Positions 17,829 through 26,012 of a DNA stretch of 64,000 bases are shown here, one piece after another. Position numbers and translations under genes: made by a program. The stretch spans positions 1,422,657 through 1,486,656 of the forward strand of contig NZ_VCNI01000001.1 of the NCBI RefSeq assembly GCF_005937185.1, given 5' to 3'. How positions within the stretch are numbered: the first letter of the stretch is position 1; each line of letters opens with the position of its first letter. A model generated the notes under the pieces. It saw only the letters and a program-made list of their open reading frames with translations, ran no database searches and was not told the DNA's origin. Source of the stretch: Flagellimonas algicola (lineage in GTDB: Bacteria; Bacteroidota; Bacteroidia; Flavobacteriales; Flavobacteriaceae).

Positions 17829-18379
17829 GCCTTTTGGGTAATATACACCTCAGTAGCCCCCAGTCCATATTTTTGATAGTCCGCATCGTACCATTTCACC
17901 CCTTCATATTTTTTAAAGAGGTATTGGAGTTCTTCTTTCAGAATACCCTCTCCCACACCATGGATAAACACTACTTTTTGGATACGTTTCCGAATGGCGA
18001 ATTCCAGTTGACGCCTGGCGGTCTCCAGCTGCAAATTCATCATATCGAAATTGCTTAGACCCTTGGTGTTTTTTACCAATTGATGGATGTGTAGGTCCAC
18101 TTCCATCCTTGGGGCATTCCGCAATTTGGGCTTATCCGCTTCGGATGGATTTCTCTTTGGAATTTCCTTTTCTTTTTTTACCTGCGAAACCTCAAAATTA
18201 GTCACCCTGATACCCTCTTTTTTGAGCAGCAGTTCCCTGTAATGATATTGCAATGGAAAACCATCTTCCGTGATGAGTGTGACCATATCCCCATCAACCG
18301 ATTTCACCAAGCCGGAAATGTCCTCGTCCAAAACTTCTACCTTATCTCCTATCTGAAATCCAGTCATTGTTTGTGTCAA
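17825..18379 (-). CDS. Smr/MutS-type domain protein (DUF2027 group)
   Basis: A 184-residue protein with an N-terminal small beta-barrel (FQIGDKVEVLDEDISG, KOW-like) and a C-terminal Smr domain: EVDLHIHQL and the HGVGEGILKEEL motif, ending with YGLGATEVYI. Smr domains bind or nick nucleic acids, and recent work links stand-alone Smr proteins to cleavage of mRNA on collided ribosomes; whether this one does is unknown. The H-G-x-G-x-G core is intact. The start could also be MTGF four codons later. Upstream lies the divergent DUF2752 gene. Confidence 0.8.
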   Translation of the reverse strand: MTQTMTGFQIGDKVEVLDEDISGLVKSVDGDMVTLITEDGFPLQYHYRELLLKKEGIRVTNFEVSQVKKEKEIPKRNPSEADKPKLRNAPRMEVDLHIHQLVKNTKGLSNFDMMNLQLETARRQLEFAIRKRIQKVVFIHGVGEGILKEELQYLFKKYEGVKWYDADYQKYGLGATEVYITQKA

Positions 18380-18445
18380 AAATATTTTGAAATTTCAACA
18401 GCAATATCAAAAATAATAGTAATTTACTTGGCAGTAACCAAGACC

Positions 18446-18760
18446 ATGTTTTCACAACTAACCATTCTTCTCAGCGCCAAGGACTATATGTTGCCTTGTC
18501 TCAATAAAAAGCTTTTTGGAATTGATTGTCCCGGTTGTGGTATGCAAAGGTCGGCAGACCTACTTTTACATGGCGATTTTGTAGGGGCATTTAAAATGTA
18601 TCCGGCAGTATATCCTATTGCACTACTGTTACTTTTTTTGATTACCAACCTCTTTTTAAAATTGAAATATGCACATCAAGTAAAATTCTTTTTGATGTTG
18701 GTTACTGCTGGGACCATTATAGTTAGTTATATATTAAAAATGAATAGTTTATTCAATTAA
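18446..18760 (+). CDS. DUF2752 membrane protein
   Basis: A 104-residue DUF2752 protein. The family signature is a CPxCG knuckle followed by a conserved R: GIDCPGCGMQRS (C28 and C31), then two hydrophobic segments (about 50-66 and 74-93). Function is unknown; the paired cysteines suggest metal or redox binding near the membrane. The start at 18446 is chosen because the upstream part of the same frame overlaps the divergent Smr gene and is not family-like. It is 10 bp before the first CCC-motif gene, so the three small membrane protein genes probably form an operon. Confidence 0.85.
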   Translation: MFSQLTILLSAKDYMLPCLNKKLFGIDCPGCGMQRSADLLLHGDFVGAFKMYPAVYPIALLLLFLITNLFLKLKYAHQVKFFLMLVTAGTIIVSYILKMNSLFN

Positions 18761-18770
18761 ATTTCAAATT

Positions 18771-19094
18771 ATGGAAAAACAAAAACTCCCAAATTCAACG
18801 CTGATTCTGGTTTTCGGAATCGTTTCCATAGTAACCTGTTGTTGCTATGGTGTTCTAGGACTGATTTTCGGCATCATTGCCTTGGTACTTGCCAATAAAG
18901 CCACAAAACTTTACATGGAAAACCCTGAGAACTACGAAGGTTTCAGTAATGTGAAAACTGGAAAAATATTGGCCATCATTGGTATTATATTGAACGTTCT
19001 TTATTTGGGTTATACCATATTCTTGTTTAGCACCATTGGAATGGATGGCATTCAGGAGATGCAAAGGGAACTCATGGAGCAATACGGCGGATAA
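18771..19094 (+). CDS. CCC-motif membrane protein, copy 1
   Basis: A 107-residue protein with two hydrophobic segments (about 9-41 and 62-86). It has the CCC motif (VTCCCYGVLG) early in the first segment and the conserved loop LYMENPENYEGFSNVKTGKI between them. The family is common in Flavobacteriia and often occurs in tandem beside DUF2752 genes, as here. Function unknown. The three adjacent cysteines at the membrane face could be acylated or bind metal; this is speculation. Confidence 0.85.
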   Translation: MEKQKLPNSTLILVFGIVSIVTCCCYGVLGLIFGIIALVLANKATKLYMENPENYEGFSNVKTGKILAIIGIILNVLYLGYTIFLFSTIGMDGIQEMQRELMEQYGG

Positions 19095-19106
19095 TCCCGA
19101 AAAGAT

Positions 19107-19415
19107 ATGAGTCAACAACCTTTACCAGGAGCAAGTACAGTGCTAACAATGGGGATTATCTCCATTGTTGGCACCTTTTTCTGTTGTGGTCCTTTTGGAG
19201 CCATCTTTAGCATAATTGCGCTACTGAAAGCCAAAACAGCCAGTCAATTGTACCTGCAGAACCCTGAAGCCTATACTGATTACAGCAATGTAAAGACTGG
19301 TAAAATCCTAGCCTATATTGGCCTGGCACTTGCCTTGGTATATTTGGTTCTGGGAATAATTTACTTCGGATTTATATTGGCCGTAATTGGAGCAGAAGAA
19401 TGGGGCGGCTACTAG
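19107..19415 (+). CDS. CCC-motif-like membrane protein, copy 2
   Basis: A 102-residue paralogue of the preceding protein, 12 bp downstream. It keeps the interhelix loop (LYLQNPEAYTDYSNVKTGKI) almost unchanged, but its cysteine motif is reduced to FFCCG (two cysteines). Two membrane segments flank the loop. The conserved loop with a less conserved Cys motif suggests that the loop is the interaction surface. Its stop overlaps the convergent recQ stop by 4 bp (CTAG). Confidence 0.82.
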   Translation: MSQQPLPGASTVLTMGIISIVGTFFCCGPFGAIFSIIALLKAKTASQLYLQNPEAYTDYSNVKTGKILAYIGLALALVYLVLGIIYFGFILAVIGAEEWGGY

Positions 19416-21634
19416 TTGGCCACTTCACTGATAAATTTGAGGCGGTAGAGCCGTAACTCTTCATCCTCATAATCTCCTTCAAACTCCTCTACAGCTTCGG
19501 ATATGGAGTCGGAGTCGGCTTCCAGAAAATACTCGTGGATTTCCTCTTGCTGATCCTCATCCAAAATTTCGTCTATCCAGTAACCAATATTCAACTTAGT
19601 TCCACTAAAGACAATCTGCTCCATTTCCTTAATCAGATTGGGCAGTTCCAAACCTTTGGCCGACGCTATATCATCAAGAGGTAATTTTCTATCCACATTT
19701 TGAATAATATACAGTTTCAAACCTGAATTTGCCCCGGTACTTTTGACTACTAAATCATCGGGTCTGACCACATCGTTTTCGTCAACATAGCTGGCAATCA
19801 ACTCTACAAAAGGTTTCCCATATTTCTTGGCTTTCCCCTCACCAACTCCATGAACGTTTAATAGTTCTGGTATTGTAATGGGGTATTTTAAGGCCATATC
19901 CTCCAAAGAAGGATCCTGAAAAACCACAAACGGTGGAACTTCCAGCTTTTGTGCTTCTTTTTTTCTGAGGTCTTTTAGAATTTTAAGCAAATTGTTGTCC
20001 GCGCCACCTCCTGATCTGGCCGCTGCCACTATCGCTTCGTTATTCTTCTCGCTATATTGGTGGTCCTTGGTCATCTGAAATGACCTGGGTTCCTGCAAGA
20101 AGCATTCTCCATCTGGGGTCAAATGTAAAATACCGTACTGCTCTATTTCCTTTTTGAGCAATCCAGCAACCAGCACTTGTCTAACCAAGGCCATCCAGTA
20201 AGGTTCGTCCCTTTCTTTCCCTATGCCAAAAAACTCCTTTTCATCCGTTTTGTGGGATGAAATCATGGCGTTTACCTTGCCTACCAAAACCTTGACAATT
20301 TCCTTGGTCTTGAATTTTTCCTTGGTATCCCTAACCACACTTAAGAGTTTGGCCACTTCGTTCATGGCCTCTTCCTTGGGCTTGGGATTCCGGGTATTGT
20401 CATCCATTTCGGCCCCGTCGCCATTTACTTCGTCAAACTCCTCCCCAAAATAATGCAGTATAAATTTTCGTCGTGACATGGAAGTTTCGGCATAGGCCAC
20501 AATTTCCTGTAACAGTGCGTTGCCTATTTCCTGTTCCGCCACGGGTTTGCCCGACATGAATTTTTCCAGTTTTTCCACGTCTTTGTAGGCATAAAACGCC
20601 AAACAATGGCCTTCACCCCCGTCTCTACCCGCTCGTCCGGTTTCCTGATAGTAACTCTCAATGCTTTTTGGGATATCGTGATGGATTACAAAGCGAACAT
20701 CGGGCTTATCAATTCCCATCCCGAAAGCGATGGTAGCCACCACCACATCAACCTCCTCCATCAAGAACATGTCTTGATATTTGGACCGTGTTTTGGCATC
20801 AAAACCGGCATGATAGGGTACTGCACTTACGCCATTAACCTGAAGTACCTGAGCTAATTCCTCTACTCGTTTTCGGCTTAGACAGTAGACAATCCCAGAT
20901 TTACCTTGGTTTTGTTTCACATATCGGATAATATCCGCATCCACGTTTTGGGTCTTGGGTCGTACTTCGTAAAAAAGGTTGGGCCTATTGAAGGAAGCTT
21001 TAAATACTTTGGCATCGGTCATGCCCAAATTCTTGATGATGTCTTCCTGAACCTTGGGCGTTGCCGTTGCAGTAAGACCGATGATGGGTATATCGTCACC
21101 TAACCGGCTTATGATACTCTTCAAATTTCGGTATTCCGGCCTAAAATCATGACCCCATTCCGAAATACAATGTGCTTCATCCACCGCCACAAAGGAGAGG
21201 GGAACACCTTTCAAAAATTCAATATTCTCTTCTTTGGTCAATGATTCTGGTGCTACATACAACAACTTGGTAACGCCATTGGTAATATCCTCTTTGACCT
21301 GCTTCACCTCTGTTTTGGTCAAAGAAGAATTAAGTACATGTGCAATTCCATGGTTTTCAGAAACTCCACGTATAGCATCCACTTGATTTTTCATCAAGGC
21401 GATAAGTGGGGAAACAACAATGGAGGTCCCCGCTTTCATTATGGCCGGAAGCTGGTAACAGAGGGATTTGCCACCACCTGTGGGCATGATAACAAAGGTG
21501 TCATTGTTATCCAATATATTTTGAATAACCTTCTCTTGAAGACCTTTAAACTGTGAAAATCCGAAGTATTTTTTAAGCGAGGTATATAAATCAGTATTGG
21601 TAAGCCCCATTCCCATGCGTTCTTTTAATATCAA
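19412..21634 (-). CDS. recQ: ATP-dependent DNA helicase RecQ
   Basis: A 740-residue 3'-5' superfamily 2 helicase for recombination and fork repair. Walker A is PTGGGKS (K56), the Walker B box is DEAH at 152-155 with the RecQ aromatic-rich loop after it (CISEWGHDFRPEY), and motif VI is QETGRAGRDG. RQC and HRDC domains follow (HRDC near LKDLRKKEAQKLEVPPF), then an extra acidic C-terminal region typical of Bacteroidota RecQ. The Zn-binding cysteines of E. coli RecQ are not obvious in the expected stretch. The start may be the ATG 6 or 8 codons later (MGMGLTNTDLY), which fits the family better. Confidence 0.93.
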   Translation of the reverse strand: MILKERMGMGLTNTDLYTSLKKYFGFSQFKGLQEKVIQNILDNNDTFVIMPTGGGKSLCYQLPAIMKAGTSIVVSPLIALMKNQVDAIRGVSENHGIAHVLNSSLTKTEVKQVKEDITNGVTKLLYVAPESLTKEENIEFLKGVPLSFVAVDEAHCISEWGHDFRPEYRNLKSIISRLGDDIPIIGLTATATPKVQEDIIKNLGMTDAKVFKASFNRPNLFYEVRPKTQNVDADIIRYVKQNQGKSGIVYCLSRKRVEELAQVLQVNGVSAVPYHAGFDAKTRSKYQDMFLMEEVDVVVATIAFGMGIDKPDVRFVIHHDIPKSIESYYQETGRAGRDGGEGHCLAFYAYKDVEKLEKFMSGKPVAEQEIGNALLQEIVAYAETSMSRRKFILHYFGEEFDEVNGDGAEMDDNTRNPKPKEEAMNEVAKLLSVVRDTKEKFKTKEIVKVLVGKVNAMISSHKTDEKEFFGIGKERDEPYWMALVRQVLVAGLLKKEIEQYGILHLTPDGECFLQEPRSFQMTKDHQYSEKNNEAIVAAARSGGGADNNLLKILKDLRKKEAQKLEVPPFVVFQDPSLEDMALKYPITIPELLNVHGVGEGKAKKYGKPFVELIASYVDENDVVRPDDLVVKSTGANSGLKLYIIQNVDRKLPLDDIASAKGLELPNLIKEMEQIVFSGTKLNIGYWIDEILDEDQQEEIHEYFLEADSDSISEAVEEFEGDYEDEELRLYRLKFISEVAN

Positions 21635-21734
21635 GCAACCTAATCTGGAGGTGGTTCATATTCTAATTTTAAATATCAATTTAAAAGAAGAAGCAATCTA
21701 TCTTTCCTAAATGGTCTGTAAGCGATAGTTTGTT

Positions 21735-21742
21735 TAGTTTTG
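21735..21742 (+). promoter_or_regulatory. Candidate -7 element for the kdsD operon
   Basis: TAGTTTTG matches TAnnTTTG exactly and lies 58 bp before the TTG start of kdsD, in the spacer shared with divergent recQ. The -33 box is not clear. Confidence 0.45.
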
Positions 21743-21799
21743 TAAACTTAAATATAAGACATTCTTTTAGGAATACAATTAGATAATCAGTTAATTACC

Positions 21800-22765
21800 T
21801 TGGACGAAACCCAATCTATTCTATCTATTGCAAAAAGGACGCTGGAAACAGAAAGCAAAGCCATCCATAATTTGATAAATCAATTGGATGAGCAGTTTGC
21901 CCAGGCCGTTCAACACATACTAAAATCCCAGGGCAGGGTGGTTGTGACCGGCGTTGGAAAAAGTGCCATTATCGCTTCTAAAATTGTGGCCACACTCAAT
22001 TCTACCGGAACCCCGGCTATTTTTATGCATGCCGCAGATGCCATCCATGGCGACCTGGGAACCATCCAGAAAAATGATGTGGTGGTCTGCCTGTCCAAAA
22101 GCGGGAACACCGCAGAGATCAAGGCATTGCTGCCCCTGATTAAAAATGGCAGCAACAAACTCATTGGCATAACGGGAAATATGGATTCCGTTCTATCCAA
22201 ACAAGCCGATTTTGTACTTGGGGCCTATGTGGAAAAAGAAGCCTGTCCCAATAACCTTGCTCCCACCACCAGCACCTCGGCGCAATTGGCCATGGGTGAT
22301 GCCCTTGCCATCTGTCTTTTGGAACTCAGAGGCTTTAGCAGCTCGGATTTTGCCAAATATCATCCAGGGGGAGCTTTAGGCAAAAAACTATACCTAAGGG
22401 TGGCGGATATCGTTGTGAATAATCAAAAACCACTAGTGGACATAAATTCCAGCGTCAAGGAAGTAATTGTGGAGATTTCCGAAAAAATGCTTGGGGTCAC
22501 TGCGGTTATGGACAACAATAAAGTTGTTGGAGTGGTTACTGATGGGGATATCAGACGTATGCTAAGCAAATATGACAATATTGGAGAGCTTACTGCCAAG
22601 GATATTATGACCCAAAACCCTAAATCCGTGGATGTGGACACCTTAGCCGTAAAAGCATTGAAAATGCTGCAGGACAACGGCATTTCGCAATTATTGGCAT
22701 TTGACAATGGGACTTATTCAGGCGTGGTTCATTTACATAACCTCATAAACGAAGGCATCCTTTAA
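21800..22765 (+). CDS. kdsD: KpsF/GutQ-type arabinose-5-phosphate isomerase
   Basis: A 321-residue sugar isomerase converting ribulose 5-phosphate to arabinose 5-phosphate, the first step to KDO for LPS. The SIS domain (about 35-170) has VVTGVGKSAIIASKI with K54 and the SKSGNTAEI phosphate loop; YHPGGALGKKL follows; two CBS domains fill residues ~205-321 (TDGDIRRML). The start is a TTG; no ATG lies in frame upstream after the last stop. The stop overlaps the tatC ATG by one base. Confidence 0.92.
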   Translation: MDETQSILSIAKRTLETESKAIHNLINQLDEQFAQAVQHILKSQGRVVVTGVGKSAIIASKIVATLNSTGTPAIFMHAADAIHGDLGTIQKNDVVVCLSKSGNTAEIKALLPLIKNGSNKLIGITGNMDSVLSKQADFVLGAYVEKEACPNNLAPTTSTSAQLAMGDALAICLLELRGFSSSDFAKYHPGGALGKKLYLRVADIVVNNQKPLVDINSSVKEVIVEISEKMLGVTAVMDNNKVVGVVTDGDIRRMLSKYDNIGELTAKDIMTQNPKSVDVDTLAVKALKMLQDNGISQLLAFDNGTYSGVVHLHNLINEGIL

Positions 22766-23598
22766 TGGCAAAAAAACAGAACAACCCCGACGAAATGTCC
22801 TTTTTGGACCATTTGGAAGAATTGAGATGGCATTTGATCCGATCCGTAGCTGCCATCGTCATTGTAGCCTGTGGTGCCTTTATCATGAAGGATTTTATTT
22901 TTGACACCATCATATTTGGTCCAAAAAAAATGGACTTTCCTACCTATCAATTCTTTTGCAAGATTGCCAATTTTTTCGGTATGGAATCTGAATTTTGTAG
23001 TGACTCCCTGCCATTCACAATCCAAAACCGAACTATGGCCGGGCAGTTCTCAGCACATATCTGGACTTCCATTTGGGCTGGTTTTATCATTGCCTTTCCG
23101 TATGTGCTATGGGAAGTATGGCGTTTTATAAGTCCGGGGCTCCATTCCAACGAACGCAAACACTCGCGTGGATTTATATTAGTGGCTTCATCCTTATTCT
23201 TTTTGGGAGTTTTGTTTGGATATTATGTAGTGGCGCCTCTCTCAATCAACTTTTTGGGAACCTATCAAGTGAGCAAGGAAGTAACCAACGAAATCGACAT
23301 TAGCTCCTTCATCGCCAATGTTAGATCTTCAGTTATTGCTTGTGGGGTGATGTTTGAATTACCCATTATCATCTTCTTTTTGACCAAAGTTGGATTGGTC
23401 ACACCAGAAATTCTTAAAAAATACAGGAAAATAGCATTGGTAGTCGTGTTAATTCTTTGTGCCGTAATTACCCCACCTGATGTTACAAGCCAGATAATTG
23501 TGGCCATTCCAGTATTGTTGCTATACCAAGCCAGTATTTATATCTCCAGTATCGTAGTAAAAAGAGAAGCTAAAAAAGAAAAACAAAATGCCAAATAA
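22765..23598 (+). CDS. tatC: Sec-independent translocase TatC
   Basis: A 277-residue polytopic TatC, which binds the twin-arginine signal peptide. The N-terminal signature FLDHLEELRWHL (about 12-23) and the conserved PYVLWEVWRFISPGLHSNER stretch of the second membrane segment and loop are present; I count six membrane helices. Compared with E. coli there is an insert in the first periplasmic loop (about 55-85), as in other flavobacteria. No tatA/B gene is in the window. Its 3' end overlaps the AhpD-like gene by 11 bp. Confidence 0.95.
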   Translation: MAKKQNNPDEMSFLDHLEELRWHLIRSVAAIVIVACGAFIMKDFIFDTIIFGPKKMDFPTYQFFCKIANFFGMESEFCSDSLPFTIQNRTMAGQFSAHIWTSIWAGFIIAFPYVLWEVWRFISPGLHSNERKHSRGFILVASSLFFLGVLFGYYVVAPLSINFLGTYQVSKEVTNEIDISSFIANVRSSVIACGVMFELPIIIFFLTKVGLVTPEILKKYRKIALVVVLILCAVITPPDVTSQIIVAIPVLLLYQASIYISSIVVKREAKKEKQNAK

Positions 23599-23938
23599 AG
23601 TAGAAGAATTCAATGCGTATCGGGCTAAGATGAACGATAAGCTCCTGGCAGAAAACAACAAAGTAATCAAGCGTATCTTTAATTTGGACACCAATGCCTT
23701 TATGGAAGGTGCCTTAGATGTGAAGACCAAGGAATTGTTAGGTTTGGTGGCCTCTGCCGTGATGCGTTGTGATGATTGCGTCAAATATCATTTGGAAAGC
23801 TCTAAAAAAACAGGGGCGAATAAAGAAGAGGTCATGGAAACCCTAAGCATTGCTACCCTTATTGGAGGAACTATAGTGATTCCCCATCTTAGACGTGCTT
23901 ATGAGTATTGGGAAGAACTGGAATCCATTGAGGCTTAA
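23588..23938 (+). CDS. Carboxymuconolactone decarboxylase/AhpD-like protein
   Basis: A 116-residue all-helical CMD-family protein. The CxxC motif and following histidine (RCDDCVKYHLESS) match the AhpD-type redox site rather than the gamma-carboxymuconolactone decarboxylase site, suggesting a peroxidase or thiol-disulfide role in the cytosol. The same linkage kdsD-tatC-CMD is common in Flavobacteriaceae. The ATG overlaps tatC by 11 bp, so it is translationally coupled. Confidence 0.88.
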   Translation: MPNKVEEFNAYRAKMNDKLLAENNKVIKRIFNLDTNAFMEGALDVKTKELLGLVASAVMRCDDCVKYHLESSKKTGANKEEVMETLSIATLIGGTIVIPHLRRAYEYWEELESIEA

Positions 23939-23977
23939 AAAATTCCCAAAGTCCATGATCCCCAAAGAGAATATGTT

Positions 23978-23985
23978 TAGTTTTG
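23978..23985 (+). promoter_or_regulatory. Candidate -7 element for lptB
   Basis: TAGTTTTG matches TAnnTTTG and ends 10 bp before the lptB ATG, implying a leader of only a few nucleotides. Confidence 0.45.
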
Positions 23986-23995
23986 GCGAATTCTT

Positions 23996-24736
23996 ATGAA
24001 GCTACGTGCTGAAAATATCATGAAGGCCTATCGAGGCCGTAAGGTTGTAAAAGGTATTTCCCTAGAGGTGAACCAAGGAGAAATTGTAGGTCTGCTAGGA
24101 CCCAATGGTGCGGGAAAGACCACCTCCTTTTACATGATTGTTGGTTTGATCAAACCCAATGGGGGGCAAATCTTTTTGGATGATATGGAGATTACCACCT
24201 TTCCTATGTACAAAAGAGCCCAACATGGAATCGGTTATCTGGCCCAAGAAGCCTCGGTATTTAGGAAGTTAAGTATTGAGAAGAACATTCTAAGTGTCCT
24301 CCAATTGACCAATTTGTCCAAAAAAGAGCAACACATGAAAATGGAGTCGCTTATTGATGAATTTGGATTGGGACACATCCGCAAAAACCGTGGAGACCTG
24401 TTATCCGGTGGGGAGCGCAGGCGTACGGAAATAGCCCGAGCCCTGGCCACCGATCCCAAATTTATTTTGTTGGATGAACCATTTGCCGGTGTAGATCCCG
24501 TGGCCGTGGAAGATATCCAGCGTATTGTGGCCCAACTAAAAAATAAGAACATTGGAATTTTGATTACCGACCACAATGTTCAGGAAACTTTGGCCATCAC
24601 CGAGCGTTCTTACCTAATGTTTGAAGGTGGTATCTTAAAAGCAGGTATACCGGAAGAACTTGCGGTTGATGAAATGGTACGAAAGGTGTACCTAGGTCAA
24701 AACTTTGAGCTTCGAAAAAAGAAGCTGGATTTTTAG
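23996..24736 (+). CDS. lptB: LPS export ABC transporter ATP-binding protein LptB
   Basis: A 246-residue ABC ATPase powering LPS extraction from the inner membrane by LptFG. Walker A is GPNGAGKT (35-42), the signature is [15 protein letters not shown], Walker B is [13 protein letters not shown] and the switch histidine lies in [10 protein letters not shown]; the [11 protein letters not shown] and Q-loop context are LptB-like rather than LivG-like. The partner permease genes are not in the window. A -7 promoter element sits just before the ATG, so it is probably transcribed independently of tatC. It converges on the PH-domain gene (5-bp gap). Confidence 0.93.
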   Translation: MKLRAENIMKAYRGRKVVKGISLEVNQGEIVGLLGPNGAGKTTSFYMIVGLIKPNGGQIFLDDMEITTFPMYKRAQHGIGYLAQEASVFRKLSIEKNILSVLQLTNLSKKEQHMKMESLIDEFGLGHIRKNRGDLLSGGERRRTEIARALATDPKFILLDEPFAGVDPVAVEDIQRIVAQLKNKNIGILITDHNVQETLAITERSYLMFEGGILKAGIPEELAVDEMVRKVYLGQNFELRKKKLDF

Positions 24737-24741
24737 TCCGA

Positions 24742-25176
24742 CTATTTGCCCCGCTTTCTCAATTGAGTTTCAATCTTTGGATTTATAGATTTTAGGTGAT
24801 CCATGAACTCCGTCTTTTTCTTGGGAGACACCAAAATATGTCCGTGACCATAACTAATTTCCAAACGGTCCAAGGAAGCGGCAGGCGCGCCTAATGGATT
24901 TCGGGTTTCCTTAATGCGATTAATAGTAGAAATTTTAATCCTCTTTTGATAAAATGCCGCGTAGTTAACCAATAAATCTTCGCCCTTTATGTCATAGGAA
25001 ATATAGAAAAGCAAATAAAGAACAGATCCAAATACCCCAACATTAACCATTGCCCCCACCCAGCTCCATTCCGCGCTCAGGAAATAAATTACCAGAAGAA
25101 AATTCAGCAGTAGCAATAGAAACAACCAAAGGTCCACTTTTGATCTGTATCTGACAGTTTCAGCACCCATCTTCAC
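24742..25176 (-). CDS. Membrane-anchored bacterial PH-domain protein (bPH_4/DUF1200-like)
   Basis: A 144-residue protein with two membrane helices (about 16-36 and 41-60) followed by a small PH-like beta domain (EDLLVNYAAFYQKRIKISTINRI, ISYGHGHILVSPKKKTEFMDHL) of the YyaB-like bPH_4 type. Function is unknown; the domain often follows two TM helices. The start codon overlaps the pssA stop by 4 bp, so it is the second gene of a pssA operon and may be linked to membrane lipids. The alternative start two codons later (MGAE) is equally possible. Confidence 0.75.
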   Translation of the reverse strand: MKMGAETVRYRSKVDLWLFLLLLLNFLLVIYFLSAEWSWVGAMVNVGVFGSVLYLLFYISYDIKGEDLLVNYAAFYQKRIKISTINRIKETRNPLGAPAASLDRLEISYGHGHILVSPKKKTEFMDHLKSINPKIETQLRKRGK

Positions 25177-25907
25177 GTATTTTTATTGATTATGGATAAC
25201 AGAATATACAATATCACAATTACCGGAATCGCCAAAAACCTAAGAGTAATCAAGAGCACTAAACTGGCAACTAAAAACAAATAGCGTACGGCATTGTCCT
25301 TAAAACTCCAATTGCCAAATTTCAAAGCGAAAAGTTCAATCCTGGAATTGAGCAAATAAGCACTCACCAAAGTCAATCCCAACAAAAACCACTGATTCAA
25401 AATGATGTTGTTGAGCGCATCATTGTGATGGTACAATAAAATTAAGGGCAGGGACAAAATCAAAAGCGTATTGGCAGGAGTGGGCAGGCCAATAAAGGAT
25501 GAAACCTGGTTTTCGTCCACATTAAACTTGGCCAAACGATAGGCAGATGCCAAAGTGATGATAAAACCAAAAAAGGAAATGGGTGCCACATCTGCTCCCA
25601 ACCATGGAATACCACCTAATTGTCCTTCACTCCAGCCAGATGCCTGCGACATATCCAGCAATTGAAACATCACTATACCAGGAACCACCCCACTAGTGAC
25701 CATATCGGCCAAGGAATCCAGTTGAACCCCTATCTCGCTTTGGACATTGAGCGCCCTTGCGGCCAAACCATCAAAAAAATCAAAGAAAATCCCGATAAAA
25801 ACAAAAATGGCAGCCATTTCCAATTGGTTAAGTACTGCAAACACCGTAGCTACACATCCGCTGAAAAGATTCAGTAGCGTTAAAAAATTCGGGATATAGG
25901 ATCTCAT
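25173..25907 (-). CDS. pssA: CDP-diacylglycerol-serine O-phosphatidyltransferase
   Basis: A 244-residue integral membrane CDP-alcohol phosphatidyltransferase. The catalytic signature DG-x2-AR-x8-G-x3-D-x3-D is complete: D46, G47, A50, R51, G60, D64, D68. With about eight hydrophobic segments and an N-terminal SYIPNFLTLLNLFSGC, it is closest to the PssA type 2 that makes phosphatidylserine, the precursor of phosphatidylethanolamine. The decarboxylase gene is not in the window. A downstream PH-domain gene overlaps by 4 bp. Confidence 0.88.
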   Translation of the reverse strand: MRSYIPNFLTLLNLFSGCVATVFAVLNQLEMAAIFVFIGIFFDFFDGLAARALNVQSEIGVQLDSLADMVTSGVVPGIVMFQLLDMSQASGWSEGQLGGIPWLGADVAPISFFGFIITLASAYRLAKFNVDENQVSSFIGLPTPANTLLILSLPLILLYHHNDALNNIILNQWFLLGLTLVSAYLLNSRIELFALKFGNWSFKDNAVRYLFLVASLVLLITLRFLAIPVIVILYILLSIINKNT

Positions 25908-26012
25908 ACGTTTTCTGGTTTTCGTAAAAATAAGCTAAAAAATGAACCGGTTTTAGTATTCGCTTCCGCTAGAGATGCACCATGTTCTAATTATTCTGAT
26001 ATTTGCGGGACT

